64,000 bases of DNA, taken from contig NW_025408669.1 of assembly GCF_020360975.1 (NCBI RefSeq), positions 6,696,001 to 6,760,000 of the forward strand, written 5' to 3'. This DNA comes from Hirsutella rhossiliensis (taxonomy: Eukaryota; Ascomycota; Sordariomycetes; Hypocreales; Ophiocordycipitaceae). The notes below the pieces were generated by a model, which saw nothing but the letters and a program-made list of their open reading frames with translations, had not been told where the DNA came from and searched no databases. Each line of letters starts with the position of its first letter. The first letter of the stretch is position 1. Below are positions 34,471 through 46,300 of this stretch, in pieces. A program made the translations under genes and the position numbers.

Positions 34471-36057
34471 TCAGAGATAGAGGCTCTGCCCTGGCTTGGA
34501 GACAATGTACTCGCAACCCAGGCACGCCTCTCGCTCGTGTTCCCGTAGCTGCTGCAAAATCGTCTCGCCCGGGTCCGGCTCGTTCTCGAGCGTCTCCTTT
34601 ACGTGGATAATGACCACTTTGAGGCCCTCGAGAGGCCGTCGGGCGTTGTCCTCCGGGGTCGGGGTCTCCAGGTCGCGGAGCGTCAGCTCGTCCACCGGCG
34701 TCGCCAAGTGCGGCGTCTCCGAAGAGTCGGCCGACTTGGACAGCGAGGGCTTCATCGACTTGGGCGACACGGGTTCCTCGAGCACGAAGCTGGGCTGGTG
34801 GCGCTGCTGGGGCCCCTCGCCGACGCTGATACGCTTGCGCTTGCGCGAGTCAACACAGCGACCCTTGCGGGCGGCGTCGACCTCTGCGGCGAGGACCTGC
34901 AGCTCCTCAATGACAAAGACGGGCTTGAGGTGGCCGTAGAGGCGGTCGTTGCAGCGCGAGTCGTCGTAGCTGCACTCGATGAAGACGGCGGCGAGGGTGC
35001 CGCTTGCAACCTTGGGCGCGGCCTCTTGCCAGACGGCCAGGTTGCGCGGGCTGAGCGAGAGGCTGTCGGGCTCGACGTCGCCAAAGATGAGCACCTCGCG
35101 GCGGTGGTCCTGGTCGCGGATAAAGTAGGCGCTCGAGTCGTAGACGCAGTATTTTTCCTGCTCGGCGCCGCCGCCAAACTGCGGGGACGCGCTGCCCAGG
35201 GTGGCCTGGCCCAGCAGTGTCTGGCTGCGGGAGGTGGGCAGCGAGGGCTGGTGGCCGTAGAGGTCGCGGCGCGACGGCTGGAGGGAGCCGTCATGGCTGC
35301 CGAAGCGCGGGGAGGCGCTCGAGGCGGAGCCGCGATGGCTGTGCTTTTCGATGCAGTGGCCATGGCTGACGCTCCACGTCTTGACGAGGAGCCCGTCGCA
35401 GACCTCAAGATAGCCCTTGCCCGGGCCGTCGCCAAGGGCGGGGCTGCCGCCGTCAACGAGGCGCAGGTACGTCAGCAGGCCGGCGCCGTTGTTCTCGTCG
35501 CTTAGGTTGGGCCAGATGACGTTGTTGAAGATGTGGTTCTTGAAGGCCTGGATGGTGCTGGGCAGGCCGGCGAGCTTCTTGGGGCGGGTGCCGGGCAGGC
35601 CGGCCGTGTTTACGACGAAGCCCGAGATGTGGTCCATGTGAGGGTGGGTGATGAGGTAGGTGTCGACGAGGGTGCGGGTGACGTGGGCAGCGTTGGCAGC
35701 GGCGGTGCGATAGGGCAGCGGCAGTCCGGCAAAGGGGCCTTCGGTGAGGGTAAAGGGGAGCGAGGTCGGGGGCGGCGAGGGGAAGGCATCTTGGATGAGG
35801 CGGGCAATGGCGGACAGGTGGACGCCGGCATCGACGGCGACGATGGAGCCCTTGGACCAGTCCTGGGCGACGGAGCGGACAAGGAAGGCGGTGGTGTTTG
35901 ATTCCAGGGGACCGCCGCCGGAGCCCTAGCACAGGTAAGCGATTGATTGTTGGGTCTTGATGGAGAGGGAGCGAAGCCGTGGAAGGCATGGAGACGGCGG
36001 ATGGCGGGTACGTACCAGGACTATGACCTGCAGGGCAGGCCTCTCCGACTGCCCCAT
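34471..36057 (-). CDS. PDE1: Class II (low-affinity) cyclic AMP phosphodiesterase
   Basis: Two exons on the minus strand, 36057-36016 and 35925-34471, with a 90-nt intron starting GTACGT; 498 aa (yeast Pde1 is 369). The splice rebuilds the N-terminal strand and glycine loop (QVIVL|GSGGGPLESNT). The metal-binding histidine motif is THPHMDH at about residues 107-113. Further family segments are SVSHGHC, LIFGDVEPDS and FIECSYDDSR. The enzyme belongs to the metallo-beta-lactamase fold and hydrolyses cAMP to AMP, damping PKA signalling. The extra length is a Ser/Arg-rich insert (about 200-250) and a longer C-terminal region. The upstream frame contains no earlier ATG, only TTG at 36147, so a hydrophobic stretch there is not taken as a signal peptide. 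Confidence 0.92.
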
Positions 36058-37647
36058 TTGCGTCGAGGCCAGAGAAATGTCAGGAAGGGCGGTAATTAAA
36101 TAAGCTGCAATGGACAGGAACAAGAAAGAGTAAAACCGCTCGTGCAACGCGAACAGTCAACTGGCAGGGTAAAGAAGCGCCGCAAAGGCCTGCAGCAAGG
36201 GGCCCGAAATGTCCGAGTGGCGATTACACGGGCGATGGATGGCGCACGTGGTGTGTGCCTGTCTCAGTCGTAAGCGTATGGCAGCGAGGCATGTGCGTCA
36301 CCGACGTTGCTGTGTAGCCGAGTGTCTCAGCTCTCGTCGTCAAGTGAGTGAGTGAGAAGAGGCGGGTGAGTGAGGTGAGTGAGGTGAGTGAGGTGAGTGA
36401 GGCCCGCGGCAGGCCGGGTGGTTTTATCGGGCGCCTGGATGGAATCCAAAAACGCCGGGCGCCGGCTGCAATAATAAAGGATGGGGGCGAGGGGGATCAA
36501 CGGGCCTCCTAAAGACGGACTAGGCAACGGTTCGCTTTGTTCCTTTGACCTGGCATTTTAGTTTGGCTGGCGAGTGGAATTTGACATGATGAGTGCGGTG
36601 GGGGTGCGCATGAGATGGGAAAGCGAAGAGGCAGAGCCACCAACAGCCACTGTAGTAACCACCAGCAGCACCGGCTACACAGCACAGCACAGGCTCAATC
36701 ACAGGCCACCTACTCCGTAAGTATTGACAGCACAGCACAGCCAGCACAGCCAGCACAGCCAGCACATCCAGGCCGCGGCGTGTAATCAATTACTGTCTGT
36801 ACCAAGAGTCTATACCGCGTGCCTGTCGAATCTGCGCGCCTTCGTTGGCTGTTCGGCGACGCCGGGCGTTTCCCGTCTTTGTCCCATCCTTAGTCGCGCG
36901 GCACAGCAGGCTAGTCACGAACGGGATCCTCACCTGCATTGTCATGCATGCGCATCGTCAATGCATGCATGGCTGCAGCCCTCCTGCGGGGAGCCGCATG
37001 CTCGTCGCCGGCCACCAACCGAGTTATCAGATGTCCCCCCCCCCCCTGCTCTGTTCGGAACCAGCTGTGTGTGTGCAGAAGACGTCTCCATCGTCACCGT
37101 TTTCTACATCGGAGACAGATTCCGTTCGCCTCCGGCCAAGCAAGACCAGTTGAAAAATGCTCTCACGATGCTCGCCTCGCGGCCATGTGCTTCGTACAGT
37201 ACGCCCGCCGCACTCGCCGCCGCTACTCGGGCCCATGACATTAATAAACCTGACTCTCCCGCTGCCTTGCTCTGTATGCATGTGCAGGGCCGTCCTTGAC
37301 CGCGAGTCGTCCTTGACCGCGAGTCATCCTTCGGACCATGATTCCATCCGCATTCCATCCGCATTCCACCCACAACCAAGAGCACGTCGCCCATCAAACT
37401 GCGAATAGACGACGAACAAGGGAAAGGGTGCAAAGTCGCAAATGGTCAGAATTGGTCTATAACCTATATGAAGCGGGGGAAACCCGCCCAGTTGAACAGC
37501 AAACATGCCCCTTTTCCAAGCAAATTCCTGTTGCACAGGAAGCAGAGATTACGAGCCGCCCATGGTCGTCGCGTCCACCAAGGGCCAAGCTCTGTCAGGA
37601 TGCGCAACAAGATACAGCTGAGCAATCACTCCGCCGCCACGGCAGCC
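36058..37647. other. Intergenic region with minisatellites
   Basis: Promoter side of the phosphodiesterase gene and 3' side of the Q-rich gene. It carries four exact tandem copies of GTGAGTGAG (36366-36401), an imperfect (cagcacagc)n array (about 36,728-36,768), and an 11-base C run near 37,031. Open frames are short and unrecognised. Confidence 0.5.
36366..36401. repeat. Four tandem 9-mers GTGAGTGAG
   Basis: Four exact copies of a 9-base unit, head to tail, with a degenerate extra copy upstream at 36343-36355. It is a simple minisatellite in non-coding DNA. Each unit resembles a 5' splice site by chance. Confidence 0.9.
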
Positions 37648-40600
37648 TCACTTGAACCCTCCCTCGTTCCAAAAGTCGGCAAAGTCGGGCCCTCCGTCAA
37701 ACGAGCCCAAGTCGCCCGCGCCCGCGCCCGCGCCCGCGATACCCCAAAACTCTCCGTCCACTTCGCTGCCCAACTGCTCCCCCTGCGGTCGTGGCACGTC
37801 GCCGTCAGCGTCGTCACCCGGCATGTCGTTGTCCTGCGGGCCCTCGTCGTGGCCTTGTGCGTGCCGTTGCTGGTGCTGCTGCTGCTGCTGCTGCTGCTGG
37901 GCCTGCTGCTGCTGGGCCTGCCGCTGCTGGACCTGCTGGTGCTGGACCTGCTGGTGCTGGACTTGCTGCTGCTGGACCTGCTGCTGCTGGACCGTACGGC
38001 CCCGCTTCGAGCTTCGTCCTTGGGCCTCTTCCACCTGGTGCTCGTCTCGCTTGCGCTTCGCGTTGAGACGCTGCGCCTCCATCATCTGCTCGTCGCCACG
38101 GCCTTCGTCGGAGGTGCCCCGATTCCGTTTGGGATACCGTCCACTGCTTGCCGCGCCGTGCGCCCTGGTTTGCATCAGGCTGGGCACCTGTTCCTCGACA
38201 AAGTGGGCCAGCGGATTGAACCCGTCCGCGTACGCCATGGCTTGGTCAGCGCCTCCATTTACCGTCCCCAGCCCGACAAGATCGTATTCCCCCTCTTCGT
38301 GTACTGTCTCCATCCCGCCTCCAGCGACACCTCGTCCCGTCCGCCGCGCGCCTCGGCCTCTCGAGCTTGTCTCGCCGCCAGCCCCCATTTCCTGCTCGGG
38401 GTCGTCGTTCTCTGACAGCAACGCATCCTCGGCAGTAGATAGTTGACGGAATTCCTCCCTCTTCCTCTCCCTCTTCGCCTCCTTGACATTTTTCATCGCC
38501 TCCGCATACTTGGACAAGTCTCCCATGTGACAATCAATCGTCGTCATATCGTCCTTTCTCTTATGTAAGTTGCGCTTCACGCGTGATGTTTGCCGCGCTG
38601 GTGTCTGGTGATCCAAGTGGTGCCGGGTGAGTATATACGACAAGGAGTCAACGTGATCTCGGGGCTTCCAAGGGCCGTTGTCGGGCCTTGTCCCTTCCTT
38701 TGCCTTGCGCTCCCGGAACCATGGCAGGTATGCTTTGTGGATGATTTCGCGGTCCGTGTCTCGCGTCAGAGCCGTTGTATTTTTTTCCTCCTTGGGAAAG
38801 CTTCGATTTTCGCCCTCGAGCCGGTTCTCGTCGAAAAGCTTGACCATATCGAAGCACTGCTCAAAGCACCACAGGTGCATCATGCCCGCCATCTTGTAGG
38901 GGTCCAGCGTCCCGTCGCTGGTCCAGTCTGGAAACTCGTCAAAGGCGACGCGGTACCACCCCGGGCCAATCGTGCGCGACTCCATGGGGCAGCAATCCCA
39001 TCGACACCGGCGGTCGTCCTTCTCCAGGCGCCTGGCGATTTGCGACGGCGTCCCCTGAACCCGAAGCCTGCAAGGTTCACCACCAGGCCTCCCAGAGATA
39101 AACCCGGCAATCTCTTCCTTGCTGAACGCTCGGCCCTCGACGAGCTGAACACCAGACGTGTACGTGTACCGATGGCATCCACCTGCCGTTGAAGGTCCAA
39201 ACTCCAGAGGCGGCATCTTGAGGGTGTGATAGAAGTATTTTGGATCGCTTTCCTTGTCGTTCCTCTTCACCTTCCTTCGGTCCGACGAGACCCTGCCGTG
39301 CCTCGCCCAATCCGGCATTACCATTTCTCCTTCAATTGATAGCCAGGTCACGGGAGAGTTCAGTTGGCCTTTGGGCGGCGACAGGCTCTGAGGCACGGCT
39401 AGTTTTGCATGCGGCGCCTTGACGCCTGCAGGAGAGGCCGTCGGGATGGTCGCGGGGAGAGAGTGCCGGCCGTTGAAATCGTGGCTGCCAGCAGTCTCTC
39501 CCCCCTGGTTCTCGCCTGGATATCCCTGTCCGCCCCCGCTTGGCTCCTCTGGCCCGTTTTCTTGGGCATTGCCTCCCGAGTTGTCGTGGGGAGCCGCCCT
39601 CTTGTTGCCCTGAGCTCCTGCCAGGCCTGTCGCTTTGGGCTGGCCCAGGAAGCTTGAGCTCGTCCTCACGTTCCCGTAAGGGGGGATTTCCTGAGCGGCA
39701 ATCTCGGGGGTTGGATAGTGTGCACGGGGCAGCGAATACTCTGAAGTCTGATCATCAAGTAAAGAAGCCAGAGTTGATCCTCTGGATGGAGCGCTCGCGT
39801 GGCTGCGCGTTCCCGTATATGGGTATTGGCCGTACGGAAGGGTCGTGCCAAAGCCAGAGACGGACCGTGAGTCAGGAGCAAAGTAGTCGGGCTTGGCAAT
39901 GTAGCCGTTCAAGGGGCCATTGCTTGCGTTGTACATTGGCGACGCCTGATAGTTAAGACCCAGGGTGGAAGCGTTGTAGGCTTGAGTCTGATGAAGCTGC
40001 TGCCCTAGCGAGGGCTGGATTTGGTAGCCTCGAGTCCCGGCCATGTTTGCCTGGGCGACAGAGGCTGCCGTCCCATATAAGCCGTTTCTCATGCTGGGCT
40101 GGCAGGCTTGCTGCTGCCGCCGCTGGTTGCCCTGGCTCTGGTGATGCCGGGGCTGAGACTGGAAATGGACGTTGGTATAGCCCGCTACCGGCTGCTGCTG
40201 GAGCTGCTGGAGCTGCTGGAGCTGCTGGAGTTGCTGGAGCTGCTGGTGCGCCGTGTTGCTGGCCGGGAAACTGGTGGAAGTCGGGGACAGACGAAAAGCT
40301 CTGGACGCGTTTATGAGGGTTTGCGAACCACTCGTCTGGGTGTGCGGATGCAGAGTCGTAGGAGGGTTACCGCGCCAACCTTGGCCGTGGTAGGCGGCGC
40401 CCTGCTGCGGCTGCACGTGGCCCCTTTTGCCGCTGTTGCTCGGGGGCACCGCCTGGCCAGCCACGCCATGATGGAGTTTGGTCCTGACTTGTGGCGCATT
40501 GAAAGAAGATACCGCGTCTTGATTAGCATCCAATTGGGGGGGGTCTGGGTTATCAGTATGAGACGATGCGGCAAGGGGGTCGACGGCAGCAAAAGACTGC

Positions 40601-40992
40601 AGCAGCTCGAATCCGGGGGTTTGGGCTATGGCGGTTCCCTGGATGGCGGGTGCTTGAATTCCATGGCCGGCTTCAAAGTCGTCGGCGCCGGCCGGCTCTG
40701 CGGCAGCGCTCTCTGGCTCGGATGCCTCTTCATTCGCTTCAGCCACGGGGCCAATGCCAGCATCCAACTGCGAGTCGATGCTGGGGAAGATGTCATCGAA
40801 ACCATTGTCGTTGGTGTATTGCTCGAGGTTGATGGAACGATAGAGCTCGTCTTCAACGTCTTCCAAAGAGTCAACGCCCTCGTCCAGGCACGCCGGAGCA
40901 GCTGGCAGCTCGGCTTCCACAGCCCCGGCCGCGAGCGACGACGCGCTGTGCGGGGCTGATTGTGCTCCGCGGGGATCCATGTGCAAGTGCAT
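37648..40992 (-). CDS. Glutamine-rich protein of unknown function with a conserved Cys/Trp core
   Basis: An intronless frame from ATG 40992 (MHLHMDPRG; a second Met at 40980) to 37648, 1114 aa. The codon at 41139 that would extend it is TTG. The first 90 residues are acidic; 250-450 is Q/N/S/Y-rich with a QLQ repeat from a 12-base unit at 40,198-40,250. Residues about 545-720 form the most protein-like block (SPVTWLSIEGEMVMPDW; CRWDCCPMESRTIGPGWYRVAFDEFPD; MAGMMHLWCFEQCFDMVKLF). The clustered Cys/His residues could bind a metal, but this is a guess. A basic helix follows, then a CAG/CTG-encoded poly-Q tract near the C-terminus, and a short acidic/aromatic tail. I recognise no named domain. 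The Q-rich, acidic make-up would suit a transcription regulator or condensate-forming protein; that is inference. Confidence 0.75.
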   Translation of the reverse strand: MHLHMDPRGAQSAPHSASSLAAGAVEAELPAAPACLDEGVDSLEDVEDELYRSINLEQYTNDNGFDDIFPSIDSQLDAGIGPVAEANEEASEPESAAAEPAGADDFEAGHGIQAPAIQGTAIAQTPGFELLQSFAAVDPLAASSHTDNPDPPQLDANQDAVSSFNAPQVRTKLHHGVAGQAVPPSNSGKRGHVQPQQGAAYHGQGWRGNPPTTLHPHTQTSGSQTLINASRAFRLSPTSTSFPASNTAHQQLQQLQQLQQLQQLQQQPVAGYTNVHFQSQPRHHQSQGNQRRQQQACQPSMRNGLYGTAASVAQANMAGTRGYQIQPSLGQQLHQTQAYNASTLGLNYQASPMYNASNGPLNGYIAKPDYFAPDSRSVSGFGTTLPYGQYPYTGTRSHASAPSRGSTLASLLDDQTSEYSLPRAHYPTPEIAAQEIPPYGNVRTSSSFLGQPKATGLAGAQGNKRAAPHDNSGGNAQENGPEEPSGGGQGYPGENQGGETAGSHDFNGRHSLPATIPTASPAGVKAPHAKLAVPQSLSPPKGQLNSPVTWLSIEGEMVMPDWARHGRVSSDRRKVKRNDKESDPKYFYHTLKMPPLEFGPSTAGGCHRYTYTSGVQLVEGRAFSKEEIAGFISGRPGGEPCRLRVQGTPSQIARRLEKDDRRCRWDCCPMESRTIGPGWYRVAFDEFPDWTSDGTLDPYKMAGMMHLWCFEQCFDMVKLFDENRLEGENRSFPKEEKNTTALTRDTDREIIHKAYLPWFRERKAKEGTRPDNGPWKPRDHVDSLSYILTRHHLDHQTPARQTSRVKRNLHKRKDDMTTIDCHMGDLSKYAEAMKNVKEAKRERKREEFRQLSTAEDALLSENDDPEQEMGAGGETSSRGRGARRTGRGVAGGGMETVHEEGEYDLVGLGTVNGGADQAMAYADGFNPLAHFVEEQVPSLMQTRAHGAASSGRYPKRNRGTSDEGRGDEQMMEAQRLNAKRKRDEHQVEEAQGRSSKRGRTVQQQQVQQQQVQHQQVQHQQVQQRQAQQQQAQQQQQQQQHQQRHAQGHDEGPQDNDMPGDDADGDVPRPQGEQLGSEVDGEFWGIAGAGAGAGDLGSFDGGPDFADFWNEGGFK
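37868..37995. repeat. Imperfect CTG/CAG triplet array (poly-Q coding)
   Basis: About 40 triplets, mostly ctg on the + strand (cag on the coding minus strand), broken by gcc, gtg and ggacc variants. It encodes the C-terminal QQQ(V/A/H)-type tract of the Q-rich protein. The + strand reads as a spurious poly-Leu frame. Confidence 0.9.
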
Positions 40993-43318
40993 TATTAGGT
41001 GCGGATTCGTCGCCTCTCTCCAATGGTCTGTTGCGGAACAAGCAAGACGGCGTCGACGGAGAGCGAGAGCTGAAACAGAACTTAAAGCCGCACACGAACG
41101 GTTGCGCTGGGAAGGGCAGATCGAGCGAGGGGACGACAAGTCATATTAATCTTTTAAACGAAACAGACACTTTAGAGCTGGAAAGTAAGGCGATTGCGGC
41201 GCGTCTCATTGTCCCTTTACAAGCCGTTCATCTGAATCGGAAATAGACTGCCAAAGAACAAGAGCCGCGCAGCGCTTGGACAAAGCGTCGACTTCTATTT
41301 GTTCGGCCCGCTTGAGTCCAAGAACAAAACTGAATGGGCCAGTGGGCTGGGCAGTGGCTAAAAGGCAACGGGCAATTACGTGCCTGTAGCACGTTTGCTG
41401 CCTCGTTGTCAACTGCAAGGCCGATTAGCGGGCAGTCCATGGTCATGGGCTTGAAGGGTTCAGACGAACATGGGCCAGGACAGATGAAATATGAAAGTAA
41501 GAATTTCGACATTGTCATTCAGAACAGGTCTGTGAATGCGGAACTCATCATAGGAGCGGCGGTCAAGATGTTTGCGTGGGAAGGCCTACTTGTATTCCGG
41601 CCCATGACGGCGAACAATCTGACGGATGTTCGGTTCACATTAATTGTGGCGCAATGAGGCTCCGACAGCTACCGTGGTCACGAGAATGGCTATTCAGGCC
41701 ATCTGGGCGTCTGCACCAGGCGTCGTGTGGCATTATCAATCCACTGTTTGGTGGGAAGCCGAGGCTCCTCAGTTGCGCCGACGACATGGCATGCGGCTGC
41801 TTCGCCAGGTAACGGCATCTCGTAGTTGGCCATCGGTCAAGATGCTGTAGTAGACAGCTTACAGCCATAACGAGCAAGAACAGGCTTCGGGCGAGGTGAA
41901 ACGACGTTGGGTCGTGGGAGTGAGCAGAGTTCCTTTCCGGCTAGCTCGATGTGTGCATGATCTGGCACGGAAGCCGGAGCGCGATGCTCCGATGGCGTAC
42001 CTGGCACGCACGTGTCCAATGTCCAGCCTCACACTCGCCTACCCTGAGGCTGCGTCAAAAAAGGAGGGAATGAAAAGAGCGATGACTATCCGTACCTACC
42101 TTAGGTATTCATCTAATTAACTATGTGTGGTTTTGACAATGGACCCGCGAGCCTTGTCTTTTCCTGTTTTGATGGAAACGAATCAAAGACGCTGCAAGAA
42201 TTTGCACGTTGTGTACGAGAGCTTGTCTTTTGTTGCAAGTGAAAGCGTCTACTGCGCCTAGCTAGCAAACGCAGCAGGTCTTCGATAGGCGGCAAGCTCC
42301 AGCTATGCACAAGCCCTTTTCATCAACCGCCACCCTCGCTGATCATGCAAATGGCATCTGCCTAGGCGCCTGAACATCCCTGGGTGAATTCTCGCGCGTC
42401 TTGAACCGTGGTGTCGACTCACCACTTTGGCAGACGCGCGACCGCGTTACTGCATCGGCCAGCGGCTTTGCTGGTGTTGAAACAGGCTCCCTGTCGAGCC
42501 TTGTAGGCGAGAAAGGATCTATAGGCAGCCCGCTGCTTCATTATCTGGAGCTATTTCGGGCGACAATGCCTTGCAATCTCACAAAGGGCATGTCTTCATG
42601 TCCCGGCAACATGGAAGAAAGTGCGCATGCGCCTGCGGATGAATGAAATGATTGGCTTTCAAGTCGACATGGCCTTTGAGTCATGTTGCAGAATGTTGGA
42701 TGAGAGCCGTCGGCTTGAATATTTAAACGTGCGTTGACGCTGTCGATGCCGCGACATCATCATCATGCAGGTAGACGTTGGGGCCGCTTGCATTCTTGCT
42801 TCTCGAGACGTCGGACTTGTTGACTCTGGGTCCAGAGATGTGAGCGGGCATGGCTGCCGGTTCGTGATGGCTTCAGCCGAAATCCCTCGCTCTGCACTTG
42901 GAGATGACCGATGACCGCATCGTACAAAGTACCTTAGGTACGGTACTGACCGTACATTGACTGCCAGTGGCGCTGGTCCAGCGAGCACGCGCCGAGTAAT
43001 AAACAGCGGCACCAAAGCCCTGATCAACGCTCCTCCCTCTCCCTCATCTTCCTTCCCCTCGCTCGAGGCCCACTTTTGCGTGAGCTGCAGTTCCTCCATG
43101 TACTCCGTACCCCTTGCCCTTTGATTGCCCTCCTCCATGCGTCCGCGTCTGTCCCCTAGGCCAACCAACCGCTGGAGCGTCTCCCTGACCACCGCCGCCT
43201 ATCATCACGAGACTTGGCCCGCCGCGACAAAGCGACCCCCTCCGCTGAGCATGGCCGCCTCCCGCCTCCTCCAAAGCGCCTCGACCTCTGTATAGACTGC
43301 GACAGCCATCCCGCCGCC
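40993..43318. other. Gene-free 2.3 kb region (two divergent promoters)
   Basis: It separates the divergently transcribed Q-rich gene (-) and DIP2-like gene (+). No open frame here resembles a protein family. Two ACCTTAGGTA palindrome-containing spots occur (about 42,100 and 42,930); the second sits in a GTAC-rich stretch. The last 300 bases before 43319 are C/T-rich leader. Confidence 0.45.
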
Positions 43319-46300
43319 ATGGCCGACCACGATCCAGAGCTCCAGGCCAGGCTCGACGAGCTGCAGCGCGAGTTGGAGGTAGGCCTACGCCCCTCGCCTC
43401 GTCCACGCCGCCTTGCACCCGATCCGCCTGGGCTGACCGTTGACTTGCCTCCAGGAGGGCGACATAACCCAGAAGGGCTTCCAAAAACGACGGACCCTAC
43501 TGCTGTCCCAGCACTTTGCGAGCCCCCCGACGGCCCCGCGGACTGGCCTGCGAATACACTCTCCCGACAGCGCCAAGTATGGGGCCAGCGACGACCACCG
43601 GGCCGCCGCCTATGCCGCCATGACGGGCCACGACTCCGATCCCACCAGCCCCGCCTCGCCCGCATACCAGTCCGACTCGACCTACAGCCCGCCCGCCGTC
43701 TCCGACACCAACCCGGCCGGGCTCCTGCGTCCCGGAGGCCCCATTGCCGAACGGCCCATGGCCACCCAGCGCGACTCGCTCTTCCTGACCCCGGGGAGCG
43801 ATGGCCCAACGCGGAGCGGCACCATGGTCTCTGGAGACTACGCCTTCAACCCCGACCAGCAGGGCGCCTACGCCGACCCGCATCCGCACCACCTGCACCA
43901 CCACGATGCCCGCACCACGACGCTGCACGACTCCCAGGGCTTCTTCTCCGACTTCGCCGGCCAGCAGCACTACGACCAGCACCACTCGGGCGACTACGGC
44001 GTCCCCCAGAGATACTCGTCCAGCGATGCCTTTTCCCCGACGGCGGCCATGGCCCCGCCCATGTTGACGGCCAACGACATGCCTCCCCCTGAAGTGCTCG
44101 AGTACCAGCAGCCGCTCGAGCCGCGAGAGGTTCCCTTTGCCATCCAAGACCCCCACGACAGCAACACGCCCATGTCCGGCTTCGACAACATGGCCGCCGT
44201 CCTGCGACACCGTGCCCGCACAACCGCAAAGGTGCCCGCCTACTGGGTCCTCGACTCCAAGGGCAAGGAAATCGCCTCCATCACCTGGGACAAGCTCGCC
44301 TCCCGGGCGGAAAAGGTGGCCCAGGTCATTCGGGACAAGAGCTCGCTCTATCGCGGCGATCGCGTCGCCCTCGTCTACCGCGACAGCGAGGTCATCGATT
44401 TTGCCATTGCCCTCATGGGCTGCTTCATCGCCGGCGTCGTGGCCGTTCCAATCAACGACCTGCAGGACTACCAGCGGCTCAACTACATCCTGACCTCGAC
44501 GCAGGCTCATCTGGCTCTCACCACGGATAACAACCTCAAGGCGTTCCAGCGGGACATTACTGCCCAGAAGCTCACCTGGCCCAAGGGCGTCGAGTGGTGG
44601 AAGACGAACGAATTTGGCAGCTGGCACCCCAAGAAGAAGGAAGACGTTCCTCCTTTGACGGTGCCGGACCTGGCGTACATTGAGTTTTCGCGCGCGCCCA
44701 CGGGCGACTTGCGGGGAGTCGTGCTCAGCCATCGCACCATTATGCACCAGATGGCCTGCCTCAGCGCCGTCGTCTCGACCGTGCCCGGCAACGGCCCCGG
44801 AGACACCTTCAACCCGGCGCTGCGGGATAAGAACGGGCGCCAGATTGGCGGCGGCGCGGGGAGCGAGATTCTGCTCTCGTACCTGGACCCCCGGCAGGGC
44901 ATTGGCATGATCCTCAGCGTCCTGCTGACCTTTTACGGCGGGCACACAACCGTCTGGTTCGACAACAAGGCGGTCGACGTCCCGGGCCTCTATGCGCACC
45001 TCATCACAAAGTACAAGGCGACCATTATGGTGGCCGACTATCCCGGGCTCAAACGGGCGGCGTACAACTACCAGTCGGATCCGATGACGACGCGAAACTT
45101 CAAGAAGGGCATGGAGCCCAACTTTCAAGCCGTCAAGCTGTGCTTGATTGATACGCTCACTGTCGACGGCGAATTCCATGAGGTCCTGGCCGACCGGTGG
45201 CTGCGGCCGCTGAGAAACCCGAGGGCGCGCGAGGTTGTCGCCCCGATGCTCTGTCTCCCGGAACATGGAGGAATGGTTGTCAGCGTTCGCGACTGGCTAG
45301 GGGGCGAGGAGCGCATGGGCGTGTCGCTCAAGCTCGAGCGAGACTGCGACACGGACTCTTCCGACTGCGACGACGACAAGGACAACGAGAAGCCCGCCCC
45401 CTCCAACGGATTCGGAAGCCTGCTCGGCGGAGGCACGACGGCGACGACGGAGCAGCGCGCCAACACGGAGCTCAACGAGGTTCTCCTCGACCGCGAGGCC
45501 CTCAAGACCAACGAGGTCGTCGTCACCGCGTACGGCGAAGAGGTGGCCAAGAAGGCGCCCAACGAGCCGGGCATGGTGCGAGTCGCCGCCTTTGGGTACC
45601 CGATCCCGGACGCCACCCTCGCCGTCGTCGACCCCGAGACAGGCCTCCTCGCCTCGCCGCACATGGTTGGCGAGATCTGGGTCGACTCGCCGTCCCTCTC
45701 TGGCGGCTTCTGGGCACAGCCGAAAAACACGGAGCTAATCTTCCACGCACGGCCTTACAAGTTTGAGCCGGGCGAGCCGACGCCGACACCGGTCGAGCCC
45801 GAGTTTCTGCGGACCGGCCTGCTGGGCACCGTCATCGAAGGCAAGGTATTCGTGCTCGGCCTGTACGAGGACCGCATCCGGCAAAAGGTCGAGTGGGTGG
45901 AGCACGGCCACGAAATCGCGGAGTACCGCTACTTTTTCGTGCAGCATATGGTCGTCAGCATCGTCAAGAACGTCCCCAAGATATACGACTGCTCGGCCTT
46001 TGACGTCTTTGTCAACGACGAGCATCTGCCCGTCGTCGTGCTCGAGTCCGCGGCCGCGTCGACGGCGCCACTCACGTCGGGCGGGCCGCCGCGCCAGCCC
46101 GACACGGCGCTGCTGGACTCGCTGGCCGAGCGCTGCACCGAGGTGCTCATGCAGGAGCACCACCTGCGGCTATACTGCGTCATGATTACCGCGCCAAACT
46201 CGCTGCCCCGGGTCGTCAAGAATGGGAGGCGCGAGATTGGCAACATGCTGTGCCGGCGCGAGTTTGACCTGGGGAACCTGCCCTGCGTCCACGTCAAGTT

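Noticed and set aside
36058..36147. Hydrophobic N-terminal extension of the cAMP phosphodiesterase resembling a signal peptide
   Set aside because: The extension has no ATG (its first codon is TTG). The ATG at 36057 gives the expected N-terminus of an intracellular class II enzyme.
36366..36401. Possible CRISPR-like or regulatory array
   Set aside because: Four head-to-tail 9-mers without spacers are a simple minisatellite; CRISPR arrays are not expected in a fungal nuclear genome.
42659..43192. 177-aa minus-strand frame upstream of the DIP2-like gene
   Set aside because: No recognisable domain and irregular composition; it sits in the C/T-rich leader and promoter of the + strand gene.
43497..45266. 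589-aa minus-strand frame opposite the DIP2-like gene
   Set aside because: Antisense shadow with Val/Arg/Gly-rich filler and no recognisable domain.
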